Shown: positions 1 through 6,950, counted from the stretch's first letter. The stretch: 10,615 bases of DNA from Thermoanaerobaculales bacterium (GCA_029932545.1 JAOZPW010000016.1:1-10615), one strand, 5' to 3'. Made by a program: numbers and translations. Notes: a model not told the origin generated them from the sequence alone.

Positions 1-2
1 TG

Positions 3-83
3 GGCGAAATCCTCGGACGAATCAGCGTCGAGGAGGCCCGGCAGTTGGATAGGGCCCTGAAGATTCAATTCTCTCTGGCCTGA
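3..83 (+). CDS. C-terminal tail of a probable MazF/PemK-family toxin (partial, 5' end outside window)
   Basis: The frame is open from the left edge and ends at TGA 81-83, giving 26 residues that include EILGRISVEEARQLDRAL. This matches the usual end of MazF/PemK/NdoA-type toxins, where a (I/L)GRL segment is followed by a last helix of the form ..(V/L)D.AL...L.L. Full-length members are about 105-120 residue endoribonucleases of type II toxin-antitoxin systems, and their antitoxin gene normally lies just upstream, here outside the window. The catalytic N-terminal part is not visible, so activity cannot be judged. The next gene starts more than 100 bases downstream and looks unrelated. The identification rests on a short C-terminal signature only. 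Confidence 0.6.
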   Translation, partial: GEILGRISVEEARQLDRALKIQFSLA

Positions 84-179
84 TTCCTTGGAGTCGGTCC
101 CTGAGAGGGGCAACACCGAGAGCGAATGACTGAGCCCGTGGTATCCTGGTTTCAGAGCTATCGGAAGAAGTCGGGTACT

Positions 180-184
180 AGGTG
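180..184 (+). promoter_or_regulatory. Ribosome-binding site that decides the start at 191
   Basis: AGGTG, complementary to the 3' tail of 16S rRNA, lies six bases before ATG 191. The alternative GTG at 182 in the same frame overlaps this site and has no purine-rich stretch at a good distance of its own, so 191 is preferred. Confidence 0.45.
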
Positions 185-190
185 AGGTGT

Positions 191-1153
191 ATGGCAACCC
201 TTTCGTCAGCCGCAGGACTTCGCGCCGGTCAGAAGGTTGGGGCGAGGAGAGTCCTCAGTTTCGGTAGAAGGGTAACCGCCGCACTTCTCCTGCTTGGAAT
301 CCTCGTTGTGCCGGCCTGGGGAGCGGAAGTCGAGGATCCTGTGACCGGGCTGTTTGCTCCTGTCGGGGCAGAGTCCCTTGCGTGGTGGACGGCTGACGCT
401 GGCGGCGGTCGCTCTCTCGGCCCGAACCACATCGCCGTCGGCACCATCGGCCAACTGGATGCGTGTCGCATGGCCGGTGGTGGTCTCAGCCTTGAGGCGG
501 GCTTCTGGGCGGCTTCAGTGGTGACGATCTTCGGTGACGGATTCGAGTCCGGCAACCTCGAAGCGTGGTCCAACTCCGTTCCGGCCGGAAAGGGGTTCCC
601 GGCAGCGTACCCGATAGTCATTGTGTCCCGAAGTACGGTGGCGCAGCCCCGATCGAGGGCGAGCACTACGCCCCTCCTCATCGACTTCCAGGGGCGGCTC
701 ACGGATGCAGCCGGACAGCCCATTCATGGCACGGTTGAGGTGCTTTTCACGCTCTGGGATGCTGCGGTGGACGGCGTGGCCGAATGGCAGGAGCAGCACG
801 CCGCTGTTGAGGTCACGCGGGGCCTGTTTTATGTCACTCTCGGCTCGATCGACCCTGGTGGGAACCCGTTGACGCCGAAGCTGTTCGGCGGGCCCGCCCT
901 CTGGCTCGGCGTGGCCATCGAAGGTGGACCTGAGATGACTGGGAGGCAGCCCCTCACCATTGTTCCGAGAGCACGCCGAGTTGCCATCACCGACGGCGTC
1001 GCCATGGGCGGACTGACCGGTGACATGATCGGTGCCGGCGAGATCCGGTTTGAACTGCTCGCCCCCTCATGCGCCGAGAACCAGGTGCTGGTGATGACGG
1101 CGGCGGGATGGGAATGTGGGGAGTACGCGGGCCAGGTCGCGCCGGCCGGGTAG
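191..1153 (+). CDS. Secreted modular protein with GFW-type segment, DGFESG motif and QGRL/LWLGV module
   Basis: No enzymatic function is recognised in this 320-residue protein (ATG 191). Residues 1-45 form a long, Arg-containing signal peptide with hydrophobic core ALLLLGILVV and probable cleavage near AWGA. Residues ~60-105 contain TIGQLDACRMAGGGLSLEAGFW, written here as IGQ..A...GG..L..GFW, a pattern seen in many exported proteins of environmental bacteria. A DGFESG motif follows at 116-121; in such proteins it usually sits close to the C-terminus. Residues ~165-260 hold a module running from FQGRLTD (166-172) to LWLGV (237-241), followed by GDMI (from 277) and a GWECG end. The same module begins the next gene, whose start lies 12 bp downstream, so the two are probably one transcript and related by duplication. 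Location is probably the cell surface or extracellular. Role unknown. Confidence 0.8.
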   Translation: MATLSSAAGLRAGQKVGARRVLSFGRRVTAALLLLGILVVPAWGAEVEDPVTGLFAPVGAESLAWWTADAGGGRSLGPNHIAVGTIGQLDACRMAGGGLSLEAGFWAASVVTIFGDGFESGNLEAWSNSVPAGKGFPAAYPIVIVSRSTVAQPRSRASTTPLLIDFQGRLTDAAGQPIHGTVEVLFTLWDAAVDGVAEWQEQHAAVEVTRGLFYVTLGSIDPGGNPLTPKLFGGPALWLGVAIEGGPEMTGRQPLTIVPRARRVAITDGVAMGGLTGDMIGAGEIRFELLAPSCAENQVLVMTAAGWECGEYAGQVAPAG

Positions 1154-1165
1154 GGGGGCAAAACG

Positions 1166-3751
1166 ATGAGCACGACCATGATCACACGACGCGAAGGCCT
1201 TATGGCGGTCGTCACAATTCTGGCGTTGATCGGCTTGACCAGCTGGTTGGGCGCCTCGTCTCGAGTCGCCGACACCATGACATACCAGGGTCGGCTCACG
1301 GACTCTATTGGCATTCCGGTGGACGGGGAGGTCTCCCTGACACTTTCCATGTACCACGTGCCGGAGGGGGACTCTCCCCTGTGGACCGAGAGTCACGCCA
1401 CAGTCGAGGTCGTGGAGGGAATCTTCACCGTCTTCCTCGGCGCCGTCGTGCCGATCCCGGAGGAGGTCCTGGAGGTGGAGGAGCTGTGGCTGGGTGTGGC
1501 AGTCGGCGTCGACCCCGAATTGGCGCCTCGTCAGCAGCTGACGTCAGTCGCCTTTGCCGTCAGGGCTGAGGAAGCCGAGGCCGTGGTGGAAGGTGGTGTG
1601 ACCGGCGATATGATCGCCGAGGCAACCATCACCTTCGACAAGCTCGACCCAGTCTGCGGCGAGGGCGAGATCCTCATTATGACTGGGTCCGGGTGGGCCT
1701 GTAGCGAGCCGCCGTGCGACAGCCAACCGGAGGTGTGCGACGGCGTCGATAACGACTGCAACGGCCAGGTCGACGAGGGGTTTCCTGGTCTCGGCGACAC
1801 CTGCGAGGAAGGCATCGGCGAGTGCCGGCGCGTCGGCCACAATCAGTGCACAGTGGACGGAATGGGCGTTGAGTGCAATGTCACCGCTGGTGATCCGACT
1901 GACGACATTTGTGACTACCTCGACAACGACTGCGACGGTGTGGTCGATGATCCCTTCCGGGCCGGAGGCGTGTACGGCCTCGACACCCATTGCGGCAACT
2001 GCGCCACCGACTGCACTACCATCTACGCCAGACCCAACGCATTCGGTGTTTGTAACACCATGGGCCCGCCGACCTGTGCGATGACCTGTTGCAACGTCGC
2101 CACCTCCGGACACGGGTGCGACGGTCTCTTCGACTATTTCGACCTGAACTGGATCCCAAATGACGGTTGCGAGTTCCAGCTCAGGGGCGATGCGATCTAT
2201 GTATCGGCCGACGACCCGGGTGCTTCGGACCTGGGTGACTGTGGCCTCGGGCCTGAGGGTACCTCGGGAGGCGGACCGCCCCACTATCCGTGTGGGAGCA
2301 TCGATCGAGGGATGGAAAGGGCGTTCGTGACCGGCCGCGACACTGTGGTCGTGGCCTCCGGACGCTACGAGGAACAGATTGAGCTGAGAGATGGTCAGAG
2401 CCTTATCGGCGGTCATCATCCCGTCACATGGGCGTATGACCCGCACGTGAACCGAAGCCTCATCATCGGCCCGGCCGGGTCCGGACACAGAAAGGCTGTC
2501 GTCGGCAACGGCATCACCGCAACGACGCTGTTCCAGGGTTTTGAGGTGATCGGTGCCAATGCGTCCACGCCGGGCGCAAACTCCTACGGAATCTATATAA
2601 AGGACTCGAGCTCGGGCTTGGTGATTGACTCGAACATCATCCAGGCCGGAGCCGGCGCCCCTGGTATGGTGGGCGCCAACGGCGTCCCTGGCGCGGATGG
2701 CCCGGGAGGCTCCATCGGTGCTGTCACCTACAATACGAATTGCAGCCCGGCGGGTGCCCCCATGAGTCCGGGTGGACCAGGCGGACAAAGTCAATGCCAG
2801 GATCCGAGCACCTATCCCCCGGGCGGAGGTGATGACGTATTCACAAGCACCAGCGGCGGCGATGGCGGCTCGAGCGTATGCCCCGACCGATACGTCCAGG
2901 AAGGTTCCGGCGAAACGGGCGACAACGGTGGTGGAAGCGGTGGTCCAGGTGGTTGGGGGCATGACAGCTCCAGCGGCAGTTGCATGCCAACCCCGGGAGC
3001 ACCAGAGGCCGGCACGCCGGGGGCGTCCGCGAGCGATGGAGCCGACGGCTCTGGCGCCGTTGGTTGCTCAACACCCGATGGAACTCTTGAAAATGGCGAG
3101 TGGATGGCCGGCGCAGGAAGCGACGGCGGACATGGTGTTCACGGTGCCGGCGGAGGTGGTGCCGGAGCTGGTGGAGGTCAGTTCCTGGGCACGGGGGGTG
3201 AAGACATCGGTGGTTCGGGTGGTGGTGCCGGTGCCGGCGGCTGTGCTGGAGAGGGCGGATTCGGCGCTGGTGGCGGTGGCGCCTCGTTCGGATTGTTCGT
3301 GGTGTTTTCACCTCTCAATCTGCCAACCCAGCCTGAAGACATCCCTTCGATCACCAACAACAGAGTGAATCGTGGACTCGGAGCGACGGGCGGCGATGGC
3401 GGCTGGGGAGGAGCGGGCGGAACGGGCGGCGCGGGAGGACTCGGCGGAGCCGTCGACGGCCATTCCGGCCCCATCTATTGTGTTTTCCCCGGCGCCGACG
3501 GTGGGGCGGGAAGTAGAGGCGGACATGGTGGTGGTGGCGGAGGCGGTTGCGGAGGTGTTTCGTTCGACATCGCGGTGTGGAACCTCAACTCCGTGGCGCA
3601 GAGCTATCAAGCAAACAACACCTTCCCTATCGGTGGGGGCACCAACACCGGAGCAAACGGCGGCACAGGTGGTCTGTCGCTGAACACGGCGACGGGTTCC
3701 GGACAGGCTGGAGCGTCGGGCAGTTTTGGCAACGTCCTCCTCAAAGACTGA
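1166..3751 (+). CDS. Large secreted protein: QGRL/LWLGV module, two MopE-type motifs, beta-helix-like region, Gly-rich C-terminal half
   Basis: This 861-residue protein starts at ATG 1166, seven bases after a GGGGGG ribosome-binding stretch. Residues 1-30 are a signal peptide (core LMAVVTILALIGL). Residues 40-180 repeat the module of the upstream gene: YQGRLTD at 40-46, LWLGV at 107-111, GDMI from 147. EVCDGVDNDCNGQVDEG (189-205) and DICDYLDNDCDGVVDD (247-262) match the MopE-type metal-binding motif; the second has Tyr where Gly is usual. A Cys-rich stretch (~265-340, ending DGCEFQL) follows. Residues ~342-490 resemble DUF1565/pectin-lyase-like parallel beta-helices, with CGSIDRGMERA at 376-386 and then VVVASGRYEEQIEL. 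Residues ~491-861 are dominated by GG.GG.GG runs, interrupted near 708-741 and 795-821 by apolar, Asn-containing stretches. No C-terminal sorting signal was recognised. Probably a surface or matrix protein; substrate or partner unknown. Confidence 0.85.
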   Translation: MSTTMITRREGLMAVVTILALIGLTSWLGASSRVADTMTYQGRLTDSIGIPVDGEVSLTLSMYHVPEGDSPLWTESHATVEVVEGIFTVFLGAVVPIPEEVLEVEELWLGVAVGVDPELAPRQQLTSVAFAVRAEEAEAVVEGGVTGDMIAEATITFDKLDPVCGEGEILIMTGSGWACSEPPCDSQPEVCDGVDNDCNGQVDEGFPGLGDTCEEGIGECRRVGHNQCTVDGMGVECNVTAGDPTDDICDYLDNDCDGVVDDPFRAGGVYGLDTHCGNCATDCTTIYARPNAFGVCNTMGPPTCAMTCCNVATSGHGCDGLFDYFDLNWIPNDGCEFQLRGDAIYVSADDPGASDLGDCGLGPEGTSGGGPPHYPCGSIDRGMERAFVTGRDTVVVASGRYEEQIELRDGQSLIGGHHPVTWAYDPHVNRSLIIGPAGSGHRKAVVGNGITATTLFQGFEVIGANASTPGANSYGIYIKDSSSGLVIDSNIIQAGAGAPGMVGANGVPGADGPGGSIGAVTYNTNCSPAGAPMSPGGPGGQSQCQDPSTYPPGGGDDVFTSTSGGDGGSSVCPDRYVQEGSGETGDNGGGSGGPGGWGHDSSSGSCMPTPGAPEAGTPGASASDGADGSGAVGCSTPDGTLENGEWMAGAGSDGGHGVHGAGGGGAGAGGGQFLGTGGEDIGGSGGGAGAGGCAGEGGFGAGGGGASFGLFVVFSPLNLPTQPEDIPSITNNRVNRGLGATGGDGGWGGAGGTGGAGGLGGAVDGHSGPIYCVFPGADGGAGSRGGHGGGGGGGCGGVSFDIAVWNLNSVAQSYQANNTFPIGGGTNTGANGGTGGLSLNTATGSGQAGASGSFGNVLLKD

Positions 3752-3756
3752 TCCGC

Positions 3757-3772
3757 AGGGGTGCCACCCTTT
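3757..3772 (+). terminator. Weak possible terminator after the Gly-rich protein gene
   Basis: Six bases after the stop, AGGGGT can pair with ACCCTT across a 3-base loop, with one G-T pair, followed by only three T. The position between convergent genes fits a terminator, but stem and T-tract are short. The rest of 3752-3993 shows no convincing gene. A 9-base sequence, GTGTCGATT, occurs twice there (about 3785 and 3830), probably by chance. Confidence 0.2.
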
Positions 3773-3993
3773 GCATTCATAGCATGTGTCGATTGTCGCG
3801 CGAAGACCAAGAGATCCGACGATCAAGAGTGTCGATTCGTCACGTTTTCGGCCCTCTCAATCCCCAGGATTGCTTCAAGAAGCCGTCGAAGCTGGAGGCG
3901 TCTCACGACTTCCTCTGGCGCTGCCACATCGCGGCTCCGGCCCGGGGTCAGATCGAAACTTTAACCGGTCCCACTACGAAGAAATTTCGACCA

Positions 3994-4965
3994 TTAGTCT
4001 GAAAACCTTGTATCCAGAATCTCCCGCGCATCGCTGACGATTCGTTCGATCAGCTCGGCGACGGTCGGGATGTCGTTGACCAAGCCTACGCACAGGCCGG
4101 CGGTACACAATCCTGCTTCTATGTCGCCGGTTGAGAGAACCTTGAGGCCGTTTTTGCCGCTGACCAGGGGTGCCAGTTCTTCGATGCCGGCGCCTTTGGC
4201 TTCCAGGGCGACGACCTTTTCGGCGATGGAGTTCTTCAAGACTCTTTCGGTATTGCGGAGAGATCGCATGACGTAGGTGGTGTCACCCTCGCCGGCACGC
4301 ACGAGCCAGTCCTTGACATTCTGGTGGACCGGCGATTCAACCGTGGCGACGAAGCGAGTGCCCATATTGATCGCGCCGGCCCCCAGGGCCAGGGCGGCGA
4401 TCAGACCGCGTCCGTCGGCGAAGCCGCCTGAGGCGATCACCGGGATTGAGAGTTCATCGACCGCACGAGGGATCAGGATCAGCGAAGTGATGTCCTCTTC
4501 GCCGGGGTGGCCGGCGCACTCGCAGCCGTCGATGCTGACGTAGTCGCAGCCGATCGATTCGGCCTTCTTGGCGAAACGCACCGAGGTGCACTTGTGAATG
4601 ACCTTGATGTCGGCGCCTTTGAGTTTCTCAATAAACTGCACGGGGTTTCGGCCGGCTGTCTCGACGATGCCGATGCCCTCGGAGACGATCACGTCAACGA
4701 AGCCGTCGTAGTTTTTGGGCGCCAGAGTCGGCAGCAGGGTCAGGTTGACTCCGAATGGCTTGGAGGTCAGTTCCCTGGTTTGCTTGATTGCCGTTGCCAG
4801 CCCCTCGGGCGTCTCGAAGGTCAGGGCGGTCAGGATGCCCAGCCCCCCGGCGTTGGAAATTGCGGCGACCAGTTCGGGTTGGGAAACCCACATCATGCCG
4901 CCCTGAATAATCGGGTGTTCGATGCCGAGGTCTTTGGTAATTTGGGTTTGGATATGTCTTTTCAT
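3994..4965 (-). CDS. Nitronate monooxygenase-family FMN-dependent oxidoreductase
   Basis: This 323-residue protein belongs to the nitronate monooxygenase / 2-nitropropane dioxygenase family, TIM-barrel flavoenzymes that oxidise alkyl nitronates such as propionate 3-nitronate with FMN and oxygen. Visible landmarks are IIQGGMMWVSQPELVAAISN near the N-terminus (19-38), the DGCECAGHPGEED segment with His153 at the usual catalytic-His position, and the FMN-phosphate loops IPVIASGGFADGRG (174-187) and GAGAINMGTRF (195-205). Length is normal. The frame is open further upstream to 5031, but ATG 4965 has AGGGGAGG four bases before it and directly begins the conserved domain. The gene is alone on its strand, separated from mscS by an intrinsic terminator, and converges on the Gly-rich protein gene. 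Enoyl-ACP reductase II (FabK-like) enzymes share the fold, so the substrate is not certain. The CAGH form differs slightly from the common AGGH. Confidence 0.88.
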   Translation of the reverse strand: MKRHIQTQITKDLGIEHPIIQGGMMWVSQPELVAAISNAGGLGILTALTFETPEGLATAIKQTRELTSKPFGVNLTLLPTLAPKNYDGFVDVIVSEGIGIVETAGRNPVQFIEKLKGADIKVIHKCTSVRFAKKAESIGCDYVSIDGCECAGHPGEEDITSLILIPRAVDELSIPVIASGGFADGRGLIAALALGAGAINMGTRFVATVESPVHQNVKDWLVRAGEGDTTYVMRSLRNTERVLKNSIAEKVVALEAKGAGIEELAPLVSGKNGLKVLSTGDIEAGLCTAGLCVGLVNDIPTVAELIERIVSDAREILDTRFSD

Positions 4966-4969
4966 GCTG

Positions 4970-4977
4970 CCTCCCCT
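4970..4977 (-). promoter_or_regulatory. Ribosome-binding site fixing the oxidoreductase start
   Basis: AGGGGAGG on the minus strand lies four bases before ATG 4965. It places translation start there rather than 22 codons upstream, where the extra residues show no family similarity. Confidence 0.6.
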
Positions 4978-4991
4978 GCACTCAGGAAGTG

Positions 4992-5000
4992 AGAATAGCA
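4992..5000 (-). promoter_or_regulatory. Possible extended -10 promoter for the oxidoreductase gene
   Basis: The minus strand reads TGCTATTCT, an extended -10 (TGn plus TATTCT). It would start a transcript about 20 bases before ATG 4965. No good -35 hexamer is seen at 16-18 bp. It lies downstream of the terminator that ends the preceding operon, so some promoter is needed here. Confidence 0.3.
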
Positions 5001-5029
5001 CTGCAGCGGGGGTCGAAAGGTCGAAATAC

Positions 5030-5058
5030 AAAAAACGGGCGGGGTTAATCCCCGCCCG
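5030..5058 (-). terminator. Strong intrinsic terminator ending the DUF481-mscS operon
   Basis: Bases 5036-5044 (CGGGCGGGG) and 5050-5058 (CCCCGCCCG) form a perfect 9-bp stem with a 5-base loop. Six A at 5030-5035 become TTTTTT after the hairpin when read on the minus strand. It lies about 155 bases after the mscS stop and just upstream of the oxidoreductase promoter region, so it insulates the two minus-strand units. Confidence 0.9.
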
Positions 5059-5116
5059 GAAATCTCTAGATTTGCATGCACCTCAATAGTCTTGGAATCA
5101 CCCCTTCTAAACCCAC

Positions 5117-5199
5117 GATGCGCGCAGCGCATCACCTGGGAGCCTGTGGGGCACAGGCAGGGGCAACGCTACCTTTCTCGGTAGCGCTGCTGGCCTGTG
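5117..5199. repeat. Cluster of inverted repeats with mutually exclusive pairings
   Basis: Three hairpins can form. GATGCGC 5117-5123 pairs with GCGCATC 5127-5133. GCCTGTG 5142-5148 pairs with CACAGGC 5152-5158. CGCTACC 5167-5173 pairs with GGTAGCG 5180-5186 across TTTCTC. CACAGGC 5152-5158 can alternatively pair with GCCTGTG 5193-5199, enclosing the third hairpin. Read on the minus strand this is the 3' untranslated part of the mscS transcript, before the terminator. It could be an mRNA 3'-end structure, a REP-like dispersed element, or a small RNA. No coding potential is seen. Confidence 0.5.
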
Positions 5200-5212
5200 T
5201 CCTGCAGGGTCC

Positions 5213-6034
5213 CTACGAAACCTGATGCATATGAACGTCCTGCTGCGGGTAGGGGATCGAGCAACCGGCTGCCTCGAGGCCTTCCTTGATCTTTTTCGTC
5301 AGATCGAAACGAAGATCCCAGTAGTCAGAGCCTTGGCACCAGGGCCGTACGACGAGGTCGACCGAGGAGTCGCCGAGGTTCGAAACCGCAATCTGCAGTT
5401 CCGGTTCGGCCATGACGCGCTCGTCCGAGGTCACGATCGAGCGGATCGTATCCATCGCGGTCTGGATATTGTCGTCATAAGAAATGCCGATCACCAGATC
5501 AACACGGCGGGTGTCGTATCCGTTGAAATTGGAAATGGTGCCGCCCCAGACAGAAGAGTTGGGTACGACGATCTTGACGTTGTCAGTGGTCTTCAGGGTC
5601 GTGCTGAAGAGACCGATCTCCATAACCGAGCCCATAGTGCCGCCGATGTCGACGAAATCGTCCAGCTTGAACGGCCGGAAGATTAGCAGCATGACGCCCG
5701 CCGCGAAATTGGAAAGCGTGCCCTGAAGAGCCAAACCAACCGCCAGGCCTGCGGCGCCGAGGACGGCGATCAGCGAGGTGGTCTGTACGCCGAAAAGGCT
5801 CAAAACGGCGATGAATACTACGATCAGAATCAGGTAATAAACACCCTTGGAGAAGAAGGCCACCAGGGTCGGGTCAACTTCGGCCTTGGTCATGGCCTTG
5901 CGGCTGATACCTCGGCCCCAGGCAGCCGCGATCCGGCCGAAAATCAAAAGGGCAATGGCGCCGACGACGCTCAATCCGTAGTGGGTCAGATAGGCGGTGG
6001 CGCCGGCGAGAAGGTCCGCAAAATTGATATCCAT
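5213..6034 (-). CDS. mscS: MscS-family small-conductance mechanosensitive channel
   Basis: This 273-residue inner-membrane protein closely resembles E. coli MscS (286 aa) in length and layout. Hydrophobic helices lie at about 20-40, 60-82 and 85-117. The pore helix contains GLAVGLALQGTLSNFAAGV (96-114), the Gly/Ala-packed TM3 signature, followed by IFRPFKLDDFV. The cytoplasmic beta domain shows FSTTLKTTDNVKIVVPNS (143-160) and ISNFNGYDTRR, and the C-terminus has SIPYPQQDV, equivalent to FPYPQMDV of MscS. MscS channels form heptamers that open under membrane tension and release solutes on hypo-osmotic shock. ATG 6034 is preceded by GAGGAG six bases away, and this site overlaps the TGA of the DUF481 gene (10 bp between genes), implying co-transcription and translational coupling. 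The unit ends at the hairpin terminator at 5030-5058. Confidence 0.95.
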   Translation of the reverse strand: MDINFADLLAGATAYLTHYGLSVVGAIALLIFGRIAAAWGRGISRKAMTKAEVDPTLVAFFSKGVYYLILIVVFIAVLSLFGVQTTSLIAVLGAAGLAVGLALQGTLSNFAAGVMLLIFRPFKLDDFVDIGGTMGSVMEIGLFSTTLKTTDNVKIVVPNSSVWGGTISNFNGYDTRRVDLVIGISYDDNIQTAMDTIRSIVTSDERVMAEPELQIAVSNLGDSSVDLVVRPWCQGSDYWDLRFDLTKKIKEGLEAAGCSIPYPQQDVHMHQVS

Positions 6035-6044
6035 GGTGATCTCC

Positions 6045-6788
6045 TCAGAACTTCATGACCAAGGAGGCCTTGGTCGTTGTATCGGTATCGTCATTGTCCC
6101 CGATCGGCTCGTTGCGGAAGCGGTACTCGTAGCTGAGGCGCAAGCCGAAGAGATCGGTCAACGAGGCCTCGAGTGCGGTGATCGATTCCATCCGCCAGTC
6201 GGCCGAGTCGTCGAAATTCGGATAGTAGCTCAGGTCCTGGGTCAGCTTGGCGTTGTCCGAGATGGTCCAGCCGAAGTGAACGGCCGCCAGGGCGCCCAGG
6301 AAGCTGGTATCAGGCTCGGGGGCAATGCGGTCTTCGTCAGTGTAGGTCAGGCCACCGTCGAATGAGAGGAAGATCTTGCCGTTGTCGACCGCCTTGTAGG
6401 TGGCGCCGGCTTCGAGCAGGGTTCGAAGGTCGAAACCGGCGAACTCATCTTTTTCCCCGCTCAGGCCTCCGAACAGGCTCCATCGGTCATTGATTTCCCT
6501 GATTCCGCGGACTCCGATCAGAGAGCGCTCGGCTGTCTTATTGCCGGAATCATCGGCCTGGTTGAAGAGGCCGTAGACCTCAAGACCCCACGGTGTTGGC
6601 CTTCGAAGGAAGGAAAAGTCCAGGCCAAAGCTCGAGGTGTCGGTGTTGCCGGTGGTTGAGACGTAGCTCAGGGCGCCGTTTCCGGTCCAGAGCGGCTCCG
6701 GGACCTCGGCTTCCGGTGTGTCCTCGGCGAATGCCGGCATGGAAACCAAAACGGTCGCTAAAAAACAAAAAACTGCGATTCTCTTCAT
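6045..6788 (-). CDS. DUF481 (YdiY-like) outer-membrane beta-barrel protein
   Basis: This 247-residue protein has a signal peptide MKRIAVFCFLATVLVSMPAFA (21 residues, cleaved before EDTPEAE). The mature part is built of alternating beta-strands rich in aromatics. It contains LSYVSTTGNTDTSSFGLDFS, the hallmark opening of DUF481, and ends in KASLVMKF with the terminal Phe typical of outer-membrane barrel insertion signals. E. coli YdiY, of similar size (~250 aa), is annotated as a putative salt-induced outer-membrane protein; the molecular function of the family is not established. The frame extends to 6914, but ATG 6788 has GAGGAG seven bases upstream and starts the signal peptide. It is first gene of an operon with mscS, driven by the promoter at 6868-6896. 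The pairing suggests a role in osmotic or envelope stress, which is an inference. Confidence 0.9.
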   Translation of the reverse strand: MKRIAVFCFLATVLVSMPAFAEDTPEAEVPEPLWTGNGALSYVSTTGNTDTSSFGLDFSFLRRPTPWGLEVYGLFNQADDSGNKTAERSLIGVRGIREINDRWSLFGGLSGEKDEFAGFDLRTLLEAGATYKAVDNGKIFLSFDGGLTYTDEDRIAPEPDTSFLGALAAVHFGWTISDNAKLTQDLSYYPNFDDSADWRMESITALEASLTDLFGLRLSYEYRFRNEPIGDNDDTDTTTKASLVMKF

Positions 6789-6867
6789 AATTTTTCTCCT
6801 CATTCTCAATAAACACCAAGATAGGTTGAGATCTTCCCGGCGCCGATTTTCCAGTGTCGCGCGCGAG

Positions 6868-6896
6868 AGTATAGGGCTGGGAGGATACCCAGTCAA
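6868..6896 (-). promoter_or_regulatory. Sigma70-type promoter of the DUF481-mscS operon
   Basis: On the minus strand TTGACT (6891-6896) and TATACT (6868-6873) are separated by exactly 17 bp. Transcription would start near 6860, giving an untranslated leader of about 70 bases before ATG 6788. Both hexamers match the consensus at five of six positions. Confidence 0.75.
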
Positions 6897-6950
6897 CACA
6901 ATGAATACAGTCAAAACGCTGAAGATCTGGAATTTTTAAGGTTATCGTTG

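Noticed and set aside
84..190. Promoter with TATCCT at about 141-146 for the first secreted protein
   Set aside because: A TGGTATCCT extended -10-like word exists, but there is no -35 partner at suitable spacing, and such words are common by chance.
1140..1170. Frameshift splitting one long protein into the two secreted proteins
   Set aside because: Each gene has its own signal peptide, start and ribosome-binding site. The second copy of the module restarts from its beginning rather than continuing the first.
1544..2962. Long minus-strand open frame (472 codons) opposite the Gly-rich protein gene
   Set aside because: It mirrors the GC-rich coding strand of a gene with signal peptide, recognised motifs and a ribosome-binding site. 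Its product is compositionally odd, with no recognisable motif.
2636..3751. CRISPR-like or tandem DNA repeat array
   Set aside because: The recurring GGCGG-type words follow glycine codons in one continuous frame with irregular spacing. There are no constant repeats with unique spacers.
2636..3751. Mycobacterial PE_PGRS protein
   Set aside because: The Gly-rich runs look similar, but there is no PE domain, and the signal peptide, MopE motifs and beta-helix belong to a different architecture.
3786..4037. Small open frame in the convergent intergenic region
   Set aside because: No good ribosome-binding site or recognisable sequence, and its end overlaps the oxidoreductase gene on the other strand.
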